This document shows, piece by piece, positions 29,162-38,676 of a DNA stretch of 64,000 bases. Numbering within the stretch: position 1 is the first letter of the stretch; every line of letters begins with the position of its first letter. Where the stretch lies: contig JAGXGS010000034.1 of assembly GCA_024636585.1 (NCBI GenBank), positions 1 to 64,000 on the forward strand. Direction: 5' to 3'. Position numbers and translations under genes: made by a program. Origin of the DNA: Thiogranum sp. (GTDB lineage Bacteria; Pseudomonadota; Gammaproteobacteria; DSM-19610). The notes beneath the pieces are model-generated. The model was given only the letters and a program-made list of their open reading frames with translations. It ran no database searches and had not been told where the DNA came from.

Positions 29162-30036
29162 AGGCATTAACGGCCTGGTCCAGCCACCTGGGAAATCGAT
29201 CAAGCAATCAGGATCGCTGCCTGGTGCTGGAGAAGCCGGGACGAATACTGCTGGCGGTCGCCGATGGCATGGGCGGGCATGCACGCGGCGACCTGGCTGC
29301 CGAGGTTGCGGTGCAAAGCCTGCGCCGCGCTTTCCTCGCCGAACGCGGCCAGATTTCAGAACCGCGCGCTTTCCTCACAGCCGCACTTCAGAAGGCGCAC
29401 CGGGAGGTTGTGTGCGCAGGTCGCAGTGAACACCCACCGGTCACTCCCCGTACCACCTGTGTGGTCTGCCTGGTCCAGGGTGATCAGGCGTGGTGGGCGC
29501 ATGTTGGCGACAGCCGACTTTACCTGCTTCGATCAGGAACGCTGGTTACCCGCACTCGCGATCACACTCCGGTTGAAGAGCTGCTGCAAAACGGCGTGAT
29601 CCGCGAAGATGAATTGCGTTCTCACCCGCTGCGCAACAGCGTCAGTCGCTGCCTGGGCGGGATGGCACGTCCGCCTGAGATTGCGAGCGACCAGTCTCGC
29701 CTCAAACCGGATGACATCCTGTTGCTCTGTTCCGATGGACTCTGGTCAGCGATTCCCGACCAGAAGCTCCTGGCGATACCGGGATATGGCGATCTCGATC
29801 GCATCGTCAGGCAGCTTACAGCCGAAGCCGAAACGGCCAGTTATCCGCAAAGCGACAACATCAGCCTGGTTTGCCTGCGCTGGCTCTCCGCCGGAAAACC
29901 TGCCACTACAGCAATCGACCCTGGTCCTGCCGCATCCCGCCGCAAAACCGAAAAGAAGACCACAGACCCAATCCAGCAGGCTAAAGATGACATTCACCGC
30001 GCAATGCTCGATTACGCCGCGGAAATGAAGAAATAG
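29158..30036 (+). CDS. PP2C family protein phosphatase
   Basis: Metal-dependent Ser/Thr phosphatase, 292 aa. Motifs in order are SNQDRCLVLE, LAVADGMGGHARGDLAAEVAV (metal Asp and Gly), WWAHVGDSRLYLLRSG, LLLCSDGLWSAI and SDNISLVCLRW, so all main metal ligands are present. A C-terminal tail of about 45 residues (from AGKPATTAID on) is Lys- and Pro-rich and probably unstructured. It overlaps the kinase gene by 4 nt and is expected to reverse that kinase's phosphorylation. Confidence 0.93.
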   Translation: MKALTAWSSHLGNRSSNQDRCLVLEKPGRILLAVADGMGGHARGDLAAEVAVQSLRRAFLAERGQISEPRAFLTAALQKAHREVVCAGRSEHPPVTPRTTCVVCLVQGDQAWWAHVGDSRLYLLRSGTLVTRTRDHTPVEELLQNGVIREDELRSHPLRNSVSRCLGGMARPPEIASDQSRLKPDDILLLCSDGLWSAIPDQKLLAIPGYGDLDRIVRQLTAEAETASYPQSDNISLVCLRWLSAGKPATTAIDPGPAASRRKTEKKTTDPIQQAKDDIHRAMLDYAAEMKK

Positions 30037-30074
30037 CTCACTGAGCGGATGCCCCGCCGGCAACCTTCCTCGGG

Positions 30075-30080
30075 TATAAT
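30075..30080 (+). promoter_or_regulatory. Putative -10 box of the rph promoter
   Basis: A perfect TATAAT lies 37 bp ahead of the rph ATG, in the 80-bp gap after the PP2C gene. No convincing -35 is seen at 16-18 nt upstream, so the promoter is plausible but unproven. Confidence 0.4.
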
Positions 30081-30116
30081 CAGCGCCCGAATCGCAAGCA
30101 TTACCGAGGAAATTTC

Positions 30117-30851
30117 ATGCGCCCCAGCAACCGCAAGCCGGACCAGATGCGTCCCATCACACTGACCCGCAACTACACGATGCATGCCGAGGGCTCGGTG
30201 CTGGTGGAATTCGGCAATACCAAAGTACTGTGCAACGCCAGTATCGAAGAACGGGTGCCGGGATTCCTGCGCGGCAAAGGACAGGGCTGGGTAACGGCGG
30301 AATACGGCATGCTGCCCCGTTCCACTAATCAGCGCATGGGTCGCGAGGCCGCGCATGGCAAGCAGGGTGGCCGCACCATGGAGATCCAGCGCCTCATCGG
30401 TCGCTCGCTACGCGCCGTCATCGATATGAAAAAGCTGGGCGAACGCACAATAACTATTGATTGCGATGTGATACAGGCCGACGGCGGCACGCGCACCGCC
30501 AGTATCACCGGCGGCTTTGTCGCCCTGGCCGACGCAATTCAGAAAATGGTTGCCGACGGCATCGTCAGGAACAACCCGCTGGTCGGCTCGGTTGCTTCAA
30601 TATCAGTGGGTATATTCAAGGGGACTCCGATTCTGGACCTGGATTACGCCGAAGACTCCAATGCAGAAACGGACATGAATGTGGTGATGACCAACGACGG
30701 TCACTTCATTGAAGTCCAGGGAACAGCCGAGGGGCATCCCTTCACGGAAACTGAAATGAACCAGATGCTGGCGCTGGCCAGAAAAGGCATTGCAGAACTA
30801 ACACAACAGCAGCAGAAGGTGCTCGAGCAGCAGGTCGAGAATGCCGGCTAA
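30117..30851 (+). CDS. rph: Ribonuclease PH
   Basis: 3'-5' phosphorolytic exoribonuclease that trims tRNA 3' ends. The 244-aa protein opens with [45 protein letters not shown]. It keeps the phosphate/RNA motifs [40 protein letters not shown] and [19 protein letters not shown] good ribosome site (GAGGAAA) precedes the ATG. Its end overlaps rdgB by 11 nt. Unlike the E. coli K-12 allele, no frameshift is seen. Confidence 0.97.
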   Translation: MRPSNRKPDQMRPITLTRNYTMHAEGSVLVEFGNTKVLCNASIEERVPGFLRGKGQGWVTAEYGMLPRSTNQRMGREAAHGKQGGRTMEIQRLIGRSLRAVIDMKKLGERTITIDCDVIQADGGTRTASITGGFVALADAIQKMVADGIVRNNPLVGSVASISVGIFKGTPILDLDYAEDSNAETDMNVVMTNDGHFIEVQGTAEGHPFTETEMNQMLALARKGIAELTQQQQKVLEQQVENAG

Positions 30852-31446
30852 AATAGTACTTGCCAGCAATAATGCCGGCAAGGTCCGGGAATTCAATGAG
30901 TTGCTGAGCGGCAGCGAATTCGAAGTGGTGCCCCAATCGGATTTGTCGGTCCCCGATATCGAAGAAACCGGACTCACCTTTGTCGAAAACGCGCTGCTGA
31001 AGGCACGCAATGCTGCCGCCCTGACCGGCTGGCCGGCCATTGCCGATGATTCCGGTCTGGAGGTCGATGCGCTGAACGGTGCGCCAGGAATCTACTCCGC
31101 ACGCTACGCCGGCGCGGGTGCCAGTGATGCAGATAACCTGTACAAGCTGCTGCAGGCACTTGAAGATGTCGATGATGACAACCGCAACGCGCGCTTCCAG
31201 TGCGTCATGGTGTACCTGCGTCATGCCAACGACCCCACGCCGCGTATTTTTCAGGGCAGCTGGGAAGGGATGATTCTGCGCGCACCGCGCGGCGCCAACG
31301 GGTTTGGTTATGACCCGGTGTTCTATGTACCGGAGCGCAACTGCAGCTCGGCGGAACTGCCCGCTGACATCAAAAACAGCTTGAGCCATCGCGGCAAAGC
31401 GTTACGTCAGCTTGTCGATGCATTACGCCAGCCCGGCCGTGTTTGA
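30841..31446 (+). CDS. rdgB: XTP/dITP diphosphatase (RdgB/HAM1)
   Basis: House-cleaning pyrophosphatase that removes deaminated purine nucleotides (dITP, XTP). The 201-aa protein shows [19 protein letters not shown], the metal/substrate region [30 protein letters not shown], and [15 protein letters not shown] with [13 protein letters not shown]. It starts inside rph and its end overlaps the hemW start, forming a rph-rdgB-hemW operon. Confidence 0.96.
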   Translation: MPAKIVLASNNAGKVREFNELLSGSEFEVVPQSDLSVPDIEETGLTFVENALLKARNAAALTGWPAIADDSGLEVDALNGAPGIYSARYAGAGASDADNLYKLLQALEDVDDDNRNARFQCVMVYLRHANDPTPRIFQGSWEGMILRAPRGANGFGYDPVFYVPERNCSSAELPADIKNSLSHRGKALRQLVDALRQPGRV

Positions 31447-32629
31447 ATTTTCCGCGCCACCCCCGCTATCGCTGTATATCCATTTTCCCTGGTGCGTCAG
31501 CAAGTGCCCCTATTGTGATTTCAATTCTCACGCCCTGCATGACGATTTTCCCGAGAATGCCTATGTAGAGGCTCTGCTGAAAGACCTGGAGCTCGAATTA
31601 CCTGCCGTATGGGGCCGCACCGTGCAGACAATATTCATGGGCGGCGGCACGCCGAGCCTGTTTTCTCCGGCCGCCATCGAACGCCTGTTGAGCGGTGTTC
31701 GGGCGCGCCTGGCCCTGGCCCCTGGCGCCGAAATCACCCTTGAAGCCAATCCCGGCACTGTCGAACTGGAACGTTTTGCCGGTTACCGTGAAGCGGGGGT
31801 CAATCGGCTTTCCATCGGCGTCCAGAGTTTTGACGATAATCAGCTGCGCGCCCTGGGACGCATCCATGCTGCTGCGCAAGCCTCAGATGCAGGACGCGCG
31901 GCACGTGCTGCCGGATTCGACAACTTCAATCTCGACCTGATGTTCGGGCTACCGCAGCAGACGTCGGCGCAGGCAGTCGCCGACCTGCTGGCGGCAATCG
32001 AGCTACAACCCACGCACCTGTCATGGTATCAACTCACCCTCGAACCCAACACGCTCTTTCATGCACACCCACCGGTGCTGCCGGATGACGACGACCGATG
32101 GGCGATGCAGCAAGCCGGACAGGGTCTGTTACTGGAGCATGGCTATACTCAATACGAAGTGTCCGCCTTCGCACGTGCCGGCAGAATCAGTCAGCACAAT
32201 CTGAATTACTGGCGCTTTGGCGACTACCTGGGCATCGGCGCCGGCGCACACGGCAAGGTTACAGACGCAGGAGCGGGCAGGATACGCAGAACCTGGCGCA
32301 AACGGCATCCGAGGGCATATCTGGAATCCGCTGACTGCAGCGGCTTCATCCAGGGACAGCGCGAACTCGGTGCAGAAGAGACACTGTTCGAATATGCGCT
32401 GAACCGACTGCGCCTCAGACAGCCTTTCAGCTTGAGTGAGTTTGAAGCGCGTAGCGGTCTGCCGCGCAGCGGGATCATTCCCATACTGCGCCAGGCAGAA
32501 ATTGACGGCCTGCTGATATTGGATAACGAGACAGTGAATCACAGCGAGAAAGGCTGGCTGTTTCTGGACGATCTGGTGGCGCGGTTTTTACCGGAGGTGA
32601 CATGTAATGCTGGAAATCACCCGAATTGA
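31418..32629 (+). CDS. hemW: Radical SAM heme chaperone HemW
   Basis: Radical-SAM family protein once annotated as oxygen-independent coproporphyrinogen oxidase, now known as a heme chaperone. The cluster motif C26-X3-C30-X2-C33 ([13 protein letters not shown]) is present, and the motif that distinguishes true HemN is not evident. [41 protein letters not shown] and [12 protein letters not shown] are typical. ATG at 31418 is my start (a TTG at 31412 is in the ORF track), overlapping rdgB by 29 nt. With two heme-dependent oxidases in the window a heme-delivery role fits. Confidence 0.92.
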   Translation: MHYASPAVFEFSAPPPLSLYIHFPWCVSKCPYCDFNSHALHDDFPENAYVEALLKDLELELPAVWGRTVQTIFMGGGTPSLFSPAAIERLLSGVRARLALAPGAEITLEANPGTVELERFAGYREAGVNRLSIGVQSFDDNQLRALGRIHAAAQASDAGRAARAAGFDNFNLDLMFGLPQQTSAQAVADLLAAIELQPTHLSWYQLTLEPNTLFHAHPPVLPDDDDRWAMQQAGQGLLLEHGYTQYEVSAFARAGRISQHNLNYWRFGDYLGIGAGAHGKVTDAGAGRIRRTWRKRHPRAYLESADCSGFIQGQRELGAEETLFEYALNRLRLRQPFSLSEFEARSGLPRSGIIPILRQAEIDGLLILDNETVNHSEKGWLFLDDLVARFLPEVTCNAGNHPN

Positions 32630-32795
32630 TTGCCCTTACTGCGGCGAGAATATCGAGATCAGTGTCGATTGTTCCGCCGGGAGCGAGCAGTACGTGGAAG
32701 ACTGTCCGGTCTGTTGTCAGCCGATCGAAATGAGCACCGAAGTCGATGGCGACGGCACCCTCCTCGGTGTTACTGCAAGCCGCAATGATGAATGA
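32607..32795 (+). CDS. CPXCG-motif Cys-rich small protein
   Basis: 62 aa with two CxxC pairs, CPYCGENIEISVDC and CPVCCQP, giving a zinc-ribbon-like fold of the CPXCG family. It overlaps the hemW end by 23 nt. The rest is acidic. Family members are widespread in Gammaproteobacteria without assigned function; a metal-binding structural role is inferred. Confidence 0.85.
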   Translation: MLEITRIDCPYCGENIEISVDCSAGSEQYVEDCPVCCQPIEMSTEVDGDGTLLGVTASRNDE

Positions 32796-33111
32796 CCGGA
32801 GCGCGCCTGCTAGCCCTACCAGTCGCCAATAATCTGGCAGCCTTTGGCGCAGGCAGCGCAAATCGTTGATTAAAGCCGGGTCGAAACCTTGACGCTGATG
32901 CGGATTTCGGCGCCGAATTTGTAAGCAATTGTCGGTTTGTTCTCCGGTCGCACCTGGCGCTTAGTCACTTTATATAGGAATTAATCTATTATATCAACAA
33001 CTTGACTGCCCTGTCCAACGAGTTAGGGATAGCGCATGACCCTGTGATATTCTCCAGCCTGACATTAAGAAAAGAGCAGAAACAACTGTCGATCAGGTGT
33101 CGGAGACCATT
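32796..33111. other. 316-bp intergenic region upstream of the DUF3135 gene
   Basis: No gene seen. The second half is AT-rich (around 32965-33000, with TATATAGG and CTATTATATC), consistent with a promoter. TTGACT at 33002 could be a -35, but no clear -10 follows at the right distance. GCCTGC and GCAGGC arms far apart could pair but lack a T-run, so I do not call a terminator. Confidence 0.5.
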
Positions 33112-33474
33112 ATGCCCAGACTAGAAAAACAAGCGACCGAAGCATGCCAACCACTCATCGATTTTGACCAGTGGTCGGCACTCGCGAAATCGGATCCGGT
33201 GGCATTCGAGATGCAACGGGTCCGTTTCATTGAAGAAACTATCAGCGCCATGCCGGTTCACAAGCAACAGCGCATGCGTTGTCTGCAGTGGAAGATCGAC
33301 CAGGTTCGCAACCGGGCGCGCACGCCAATGGGCGCCTGCGTCAAAATCAGTGAAATGATGTGGGAATCGCTCACCGGGCCAGGTGGCTTGAACGAGGCGT
33401 TGAACCGCCTGCGCTCGGGCCAGTATGAAAGGCCGCCAGCCGCCGCGGTCCTGAAATTCCCTTCGGGATCCTGA
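33112..33474 (+). CDS. DUF3135 family protein
   Basis: 120-aa soluble, helical protein. The stretch [31 protein letters not shown] followed by [36 protein letters not shown] is the DUF3135 pattern. ATG at 33112 has CGGAG 7 nt upstream and is preferred to the GTG at 33097 of the ORF track. It appears to be monocistronic. Function unknown; nothing in the neighbours points to one. Confidence 0.82.
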   Translation: MPRLEKQATEACQPLIDFDQWSALAKSDPVAFEMQRVRFIEETISAMPVHKQQRMRCLQWKIDQVRNRARTPMGACVKISEMMWESLTGPGGLNEALNRLRSGQYERPPAAAVLKFPSGS

Positions 33475-33506
33475 GCAATTCGGTCAGTCCCGCCAATTCG
33501 CGGGGC

Positions 33507-33535
33507 TTGTCCAGACAGGCGGTATACCGTATTAT
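33507..33535 (+). promoter_or_regulatory. Sigma-70 promoter of rpmE
   Basis: TTGTCC (4 of 6) and TATTAT (5 of 6) are separated by 17 nt, predicting a start near 33542 and a leader of about 60 nt before rpmE. Confidence 0.55.
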
Positions 33536-33601
33536 TCCCGGCCTTTCGGCGGCTACGTCACGTTCGACGGTCGGCCAGAATTTTTTGAGGCGAAAACGTT
33601 C

Positions 33602-33814
33602 ATGAAAGCAGATATTCATCCGGATTATAAAGAGGTGACCGTCACCTGCAGTTGCGGCGACAGCTTCACCACCCGGTCCACGGTGGGCAAGGATTTGCAT
33701 ATCGAAGTCTGCGCGCAGTGCCATCCGTTTTACACGGGCAAGCAGAAAATGCTCGACACCGGGGGTCGCGTGGACCGTTTCCGCAAGAAATACGGTATCA
33801 ACAAATCGTCCTGA
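33602..33814 (+). CDS. rpmE: 50S ribosomal protein L31
   Basis: 70-aa ribosomal protein of the zinc-binding (C+) type: the ligand cysteines lie in VTCSCGDSF and VCAQCHPF. The start [12 protein letters not shown] and end [12 protein letters not shown] are family standard. GAGGCG precedes the ATG. The C+ form is the one usually replaced by a zinc-free paralogue under zinc shortage; no such paralogue is in this window. A hairpin terminator follows about 25 bp after the stop, inside the next gene. Confidence 0.97.
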   Translation: MKADIHPDYKEVTVTCSCGDSFTTRSTVGKDLHIEVCAQCHPFYTGKQKMLDTGGRVDRFRKKYGINKSS

Positions 33815-33837
33815 TGCACCTGTTTCCAGGCGCATGC

Positions 33838-34614
33838 ATGAAGGCGTCCCGGGTGGGCGCCTTTTTTGTGCTTGCGTGCTTTTCGCAACAGCCTGCACTG
33901 GCAGCAAACTGCGCCCCACCCGAAACACCGGCGGCGGTGACTGTAAGCTATGTTTACGACGGTGACACTCTGGCACTCGCCGACCAGCGCAAAGTACGAC
34001 TGATCGGCATCAACACTCCTGAAGCAGGTGGCGCGGGATCGCCCGCCGAGCCATTGTCTATCGAAGCCAGAAACCGGGTCCGTCAGATTCTGCTCGGCAG
34101 CGGAAATCAGGCGCGCATGTTGCTCGGGGAAGAGCGGACCGATCACTACGGGCGCAGCCTGGCACACCTGTGGACGCCTGACGGTCAAAATCTCACCGCA
34201 CTGCTGCTCCGTGAGGGTCTGGGCTGGGCTCTCGCCATCCCGCCCAATACCAGACTGCTGGACTGCTATCTGGCAGCCGAGCGTGAAGCGCGCGCCGATT
34301 CACGGGGCGTATGGAATCGGCCTGCATTCGCCGCCAGAGATTCAGCGCGACTCTCTTTACGCAGCACCGGATTTCAGCGCGTGCATGGCCGCGTGATTCG
34401 GGTCAACCGCGGCGGCGGGGCTACCTGGATCAATCTGGAAGGTCGCTTTGCCATCAGGATCCCCGACAAGCACCTGCAGTGGTTCACCCCGGCACCGGAT
34501 CAAACCTGGGTTGGCAGAAAGCTCGAAGTGCGGGGTTGGGTGAAACAAATAAAGGGCGAACTGCGGGTCAGCGTCCAGCATCCGGCTTCCATCACTCTCC
34601 AGCCGTTACAGTGA
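33838..34614 (+). CDS. Secreted thermonuclease-like (SNase) protein with C-terminal OB-like domain
   Basis: 258 aa with a signal peptide (MKASRVGAFFVLACFSQQPALAA) and a staphylococcal-nuclease domain: VSYVYDGDTLALADQRKVRLIGINTPEAG carries the calcium Asp and first Arg, and the catalytic Glu and second Arg fit GEERTDHYGRSLAHLW. Cys pairs (CAPP, LLDCYL) suggest a disulfide. The C-terminal 80 residues (HGRVIRVNRGGGATWINLEGRFAIRIPDKH) look like an OB-type nucleic-acid-binding domain. ATG at 33838 is chosen for the clean signal peptide; ATG at 33814 overlaps the rpmE stop. A terminator-like hairpin covers the first codons. Confidence 0.85.
   Translation: MKASRVGAFFVLACFSQQPALAANCAPPETPAAVTVSYVYDGDTLALADQRKVRLIGINTPEAGGAGSPAEPLSIEARNRVRQILLGSGNQARMLLGEERTDHYGRSLAHLWTPDGQNLTALLLREGLGWALAIPPNTRLLDCYLAAEREARADSRGVWNRPAFAARDSARLSLRSTGFQRVHGRVIRVNRGGGATWINLEGRFAIRIPDKHLQWFTPAPDQTWVGRKLEVRGWVKQIKGELRVSVQHPASITLQPLQ
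33841..33867 (+). terminator. Intrinsic terminator of rpmE inside the nuclease start
   Basis: Arms AAGGCG-t-CCC and GGG-CGCCTT form a 9-bp stem with one bulged T and a GGGT loop, followed directly by a run of six T that begins within the stem. It starts one base after the nuclease ATG (33838-33840), so it lies in coding sequence. Confidence 0.65.
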
Positions 34615-34689
34615 TCGGGAATCACCTGCACAGCCGGGCTGGATTTCGGTAACATTATCCCTTTGTCACAGGACTGCAACGGCACCATC

Positions 34690-36171
34690 ATGAGCTCCCT
34701 GCCTCGCCGAATGCCTCTCGTCCGCCTGATCAGGCTGGCGCTTTTTCTTGCGGTGCTGATGCACATGTCCGGATGCGCGACCAACCCTGTAACCGGGGGA
34801 CCAGATTTTGTGCTCATGTCCGAACCCGAGGAGCTCGCCCTCGGCGCCCGCTATCATCAGCAGATCATCAAGGAGATGCCGGTCTATCCCGATCAGAAGC
34901 TGGCATCTTATGTTGATAACATTGGTCAACGTCTTGCCCGGGAAAGTCATCGGCCACAGCTCGCTTATCAGTTCACTGTCCTCGACAGCACCCAGGTCAA
35001 CGCTTTCGCGCTGCCGGGCGGTTATATCTATATAACCCGCGGTCTGCTCGCGTATCTCAACTCGGAAGCCGAACTCGCTGCTGTGCTGGGCCACGAAATC
35101 GGCCATGTAACGGCACGTCACTCGGTACGCCAGCACAGCGCCACGACTGCCGCGGGAATGGCTGGCATTCTTTTGCAGGCCACTACCGGGATCAGTGGGT
35201 CACAAGATCTGTTCAATGTAGCCGGCAAGGCCATCTTGAGTGGCTATGGACGCGAGCACGAGCTGGAGTCCGACCGGCTCGGCGCTCAGTATCTGGCGCG
35301 CAGCGGCTACAGCCCGAATGCCATGCTCGACGTGATTGGTGTGCTGAAAAACCAGGAGCTGATTGAAAACGAGCGCGCCCGGGAGCAGGGGCGAGAGCCG
35401 CGCGCATATCATGGCGTATTCGCGAGCCATCCCGAAAATGATCGCCGGCTACAGGAAGTGATTGGTGAAGCTGAACAATTGAAAACGACCTCAGTCACTC
35501 GGATTGGGCGAAGTGAATTCCTGGCGCATATCGATGGCCTGGCATTTGGCGACAGCGAAAGTGAAGGGATGGTGCGTAACAACACCTTTCTGCACAGGCC
35601 CCTCGATTTCGGCCTCGATGTCCCCGAGCGATGGAGAATCGAGAACCTTCCGGATCAATTACTGATCATTGCCCCGCAGGAAGCTGCATTCATGCAAATC
35701 AAGGTGGACTCCGACTCCGGGGAACACCCCCCCCGGCAATATCTTGCGGAGAAGGGCGTCAGGAATCTACGCAACGCTGAGCCTCTGGATATAAAAGGCT
35801 TACCAGCCTATACGGGCGAAGCAGCTGTAACGACTAACAAAGGCGAACGCCAGGCACGCGTTGCAGCACTGCGCGATGGCAAGCAAACTTTCCTGTTCAC
35901 AGGTGTCAGCCGCAGCGATCAGAATTTTAGCCAGCACGATAAAGTCTTTCTGGAAATACTGCACAGTTACCACAAGCTCGATCCCCGGGAACAGGAACTG
36001 GCGAAAGGCTTGCGCCTGAAGATTATAAAACCCGATAGCGGCGCCCGCTTCGCGGATCTTGCTCGACGATCACCAATTGAAAATCACGCCGAAGCAGAAC
36101 TTCGTCTTCTCAACAGCCAGTATCCGGTCGGAGAGCCTCGCGCCGGTGAATCAATCAAAGTGGTGCGTTAG
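34690..36171 (+). CDS. M48 family metalloprotease lipoprotein (BepA-like)
   Basis: 493-aa periplasmic zinc protease. A lipoprotein signal ends at MSGC (Cys29). The zinc motif HEIGH is at about residues 135-139, with the third ligand in YGREHELESDRLGAQYLARSGYSP. The C-terminal half (from about residue 290) is not TPR-like as in BepA; it resembles the alpha-beta tail of some YfgC/loiP relatives. ATG at 34690 is preferred to the TTG start of the ORF track. A role in outer-membrane protein quality control is inferred from family. It contrasts with the motif-less M48 relative at 19.9 kb. Confidence 0.9.
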   Translation: MSSLPRRMPLVRLIRLALFLAVLMHMSGCATNPVTGGPDFVLMSEPEELALGARYHQQIIKEMPVYPDQKLASYVDNIGQRLARESHRPQLAYQFTVLDSTQVNAFALPGGYIYITRGLLAYLNSEAELAAVLGHEIGHVTARHSVRQHSATTAAGMAGILLQATTGISGSQDLFNVAGKAILSGYGREHELESDRLGAQYLARSGYSPNAMLDVIGVLKNQELIENERAREQGREPRAYHGVFASHPENDRRLQEVIGEAEQLKTTSVTRIGRSEFLAHIDGLAFGDSESEGMVRNNTFLHRPLDFGLDVPERWRIENLPDQLLIIAPQEAAFMQIKVDSDSGEHPPRQYLAEKGVRNLRNAEPLDIKGLPAYTGEAAVTTNKGERQARVAALRDGKQTFLFTGVSRSDQNFSQHDKVFLEILHSYHKLDPREQELAKGLRLKIIKPDSGARFADLARRSPIENHAEAELRLLNSQYPVGEPRAGESIKVVR

Positions 36172-36224
36172 CCGCTCGAACGCATCGTTATTCCTGCCAA
36201 AAAACACCTGTTAATGGAATCCCC

Positions 36225-37454
36225 ATGTACAAAGATCTGAAACAAGAAGCCCTCGATTACCACGCCCTTCCCCGCGCCGGCAAAATAGCGACGCAGATCA
36301 CCAAGCCCTGTACCTCGCAATCTGAGCTGTCCCTGGCCTATACGCCAGGCGTCGCGGAACCGGTACGCGCAATTGCCGCCAACCCGGACGATGCCTTTCG
36401 TTACACCAGCAAAGGCAATCTGGTCGCCGTCATTACCGATGGTACCGCGGTGCTGGGACTGGGAAATGTTGGCGCGCTGGCGGGCAAGCCGGTCATGGAA
36501 GGCAAGGCGGTACTGTTCAAACGCTTCGCCGATATCGACGTCTTCGACATCGAAGTGGATGCGGACAATACAACTGATTTTATCGACACGGTAGCTCGCA
36601 TCGCCAGCGGATTCGGCGGAATCAATCTCGAAGACATAGCAGCGCCGCAGTGTTTCGAAATCGAGCAGGCGTTGATCGAGCGCCTCGATATCCCGGTATT
36701 TCACGATGATCAGCATGGCACCGCCATCATTATCTGTGCCGGGCTCCTGAATGCACTTGAAATCAAGGATAAATCACTCGCTGAAGCGAAGATCGTATGC
36801 CTCGGGGCAGGTGCCGCCGGAATTGCATCAATGAAGTTGCTGCTTGCTCTCGGTGCATCGCGAGAAAACATACTCATGGTTGACCGCAAGGGCGTGATCA
36901 GCTCCCGGCGCTCTGACCTGAACATCTATAAGCAGGAGTTTGCTGTAGAAACTGATCGCGTCACACTCGCAGACGCTATGCGCGGTTGTGATGTCTTTAT
37001 TGGCGTCTCCGGACCCAATCTGGTAGACGAGGCGATGCTAAGGAGCATGGCGGACCACCCGATTGTATTCGCCCTTTCCAACCCGGACCCGGAAATCAAT
37101 CCATCGCTGGCACACCAGGTGCGCGATGACCTGATTATGGCAACCGGCCGCAGCGACTTTCCAAACCAGGTGAATAACGTGCTTGGCTTTCCCTTCATCT
37201 TCCGTGGTGCATTGAATGTCCGGGCGCGCACCATTAATCGCGAAATGCAGATTGCCGCGGTGGAAAGCCTGCGGGCCCTGGCGCATCAGCCGGTACTGCC
37301 GGAGATTCTGCAGGTGTATGGATTACCCGAACTGGCTTTCGGTCCGGATTACATCATTCCCAAGCCGTTCGATCCGCGGCTGATGGAGTTTGTTCCGGCG
37401 GCGGTCGCAAAAGCCGCTATTGACTCGGGTGTGGCGAGACTGGAAAACCCTTAA
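36225..37454 (+). CDS. Malic enzyme, short form without PTA domain
   Basis: Oxidative decarboxylation of malate to pyruvate, probably NADP-linked. Motifs include the N-terminal YTPGVAEPVRAIA, FADIDVFDIEVDA, the metal site FHDDQHGTAIII and the nucleotide-binding GAGAAGIASMKLLLALG. The 409-aa length covers only the catalytic part; MaeB-type enzymes of E. coli carry an additional phosphotransacetylase-like domain of about 330 aa, absent here with an intact stop. It converges on purT with a 4-bp gap. Cofactor preference cannot be read with confidence. Confidence 0.94.
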   Translation: MYKDLKQEALDYHALPRAGKIATQITKPCTSQSELSLAYTPGVAEPVRAIAANPDDAFRYTSKGNLVAVITDGTAVLGLGNVGALAGKPVMEGKAVLFKRFADIDVFDIEVDADNTTDFIDTVARIASGFGGINLEDIAAPQCFEIEQALIERLDIPVFHDDQHGTAIIICAGLLNALEIKDKSLAEAKIVCLGAGAAGIASMKLLLALGASRENILMVDRKGVISSRRSDLNIYKQEFAVETDRVTLADAMRGCDVFIGVSGPNLVDEAMLRSMADHPIVFALSNPDPEINPSLAHQVRDDLIMATGRSDFPNQVNNVLGFPFIFRGALNVRARTINREMQIAAVESLRALAHQPVLPEILQVYGLPELAFGPDYIIPKPFDPRLMEFVPAAVAKAAIDSGVARLENP

Positions 37455-37458
37455 TCGC

Positions 37459-38655
37459 TCAGTCCATGGGCGTCACAAGTTTTGCGGCGCGACATGCGCG
37501 CTCGCGCGCGTCAGTCACGTCGTCCGCATAGGCGAGTGCGACACCCATGCGGCGGCGGCGGAAAGCCTCGGGTTTCCCGAACAGACGAAGTTCGGTTTGC
37601 GGTACGCTCAGCGCCGCATCGACGTCGCCGAAGGAAATACCTTTTCTATCCATCCCACCGTAAATGACCGCACTCGCCCCGGCATTGCGTAACGCCGTGT
37701 CGACCGGCAAACCAAGAATAGCGCGCGCATGCAATTCGAACTCGTTCTGCCATTGGGTAATCATGGTCACCATACCGGTATCGTGCGGCCGTGGACTGAC
37801 TTCGCTGAACCAGACCTGATCACCAGCGATAAATAACTCGACGCCGAATAATCCGCAACCGCCGAGGCTGTCGGTTATCCGGGCGGCAATTTCCTGTGCC
37901 CGGGCGAGCGCCGCGTCGCTCATGGCCTGCGGCTGCCAGCTTTCCACGTAGTCGCCTTGCTGCTGAATGTGCCCGATGGGCGCACAGAATGATGTTTCGA
38001 TTGCACCGGATTGCCCATATGCACGAACCGTCAGCAAGGTGATTTCAAATTCGAACTGGATCAACTCCTCGACGATGACACGATTACCATCGACACGCCC
38101 ACCACTTCGGGCATATTCCCAGGCTGCCGGCAAATCATCCGCAGTCGATACCAGTGACTGACCTTTTCCTGAAGAAGACATGACCGGCTTTATGACGCAG
38201 GGATAACCGATACCAGCCTCAATCGCCGCCTGAACCGCTTCCAGACTTTCCGCGAACGCGTATCGCGACGTCGGCAGGTTCAGATCTTCGGCAGCGAGGC
38301 GACGTATGCCTTCGCGGTTCATCGTCAACTGCGCTGCGCGTGCCGTTGGAATCACCCTGGCGAGATCGCGTGCTTCGATCTCTGCCAGCATATCGGTCGC
38401 AATCGCCTCGATTTCCGGAACAATGATGTGGGGCTTTTCGTGTTCAACCAGCGCCAGCAGCGCAGCGCCGTCGGTCATATCGATAACCTGGGCCCGATGT
38501 GCAACCTGATGCCCCGGTGCATTCGCATAACGATCAACGGCTATGGTTTCTGCGCCCAGGCGCTGTAAGGCAATGATCACTTCCTTGCCTAATTCACCAC
38601 TGCCGAGCAGCATGACCCGTGTGGCGCCTGGCGATAACGGCGTGCCAATTTTCAT
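37459..38655 (-). CDS. purT: Formate-dependent phosphoribosylglycinamide formyltransferase
   Basis: ATP-grasp enzyme that formylates GAR with formate and ATP in purine synthesis. The 398-aa protein starts with the GAR-binding [32 protein letters not shown]-grasp motifs follow: [37 protein letters not shown] and [28 protein letters not shown]. It is the last of a three-gene minus-strand unit beginning with PBP1a. Confidence 0.97.
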   Translation of the reverse strand: MKIGTPLSPGATRVMLLGSGELGKEVIIALQRLGAETIAVDRYANAPGHQVAHRAQVIDMTDGAALLALVEHEKPHIIVPEIEAIATDMLAEIEARDLARVIPTARAAQLTMNREGIRRLAAEDLNLPTSRYAFAESLEAVQAAIEAGIGYPCVIKPVMSSSGKGQSLVSTADDLPAAWEYARSGGRVDGNRVIVEELIQFEFEITLLTVRAYGQSGAIETSFCAPIGHIQQQGDYVESWQPQAMSDAALARAQEIAARITDSLGGCGLFGVELFIAGDQVWFSEVSPRPHDTGMVTMITQWQNEFELHARAILGLPVDTALRNAGASAVIYGGMDRKGISFGDVDAALSVPQTELRLFGKPEAFRRRRMGVALAYADDVTDARERACRAAKLVTPMD

Positions 38656-38676
38656 GAACGGCTTTTCCTCTATGAC

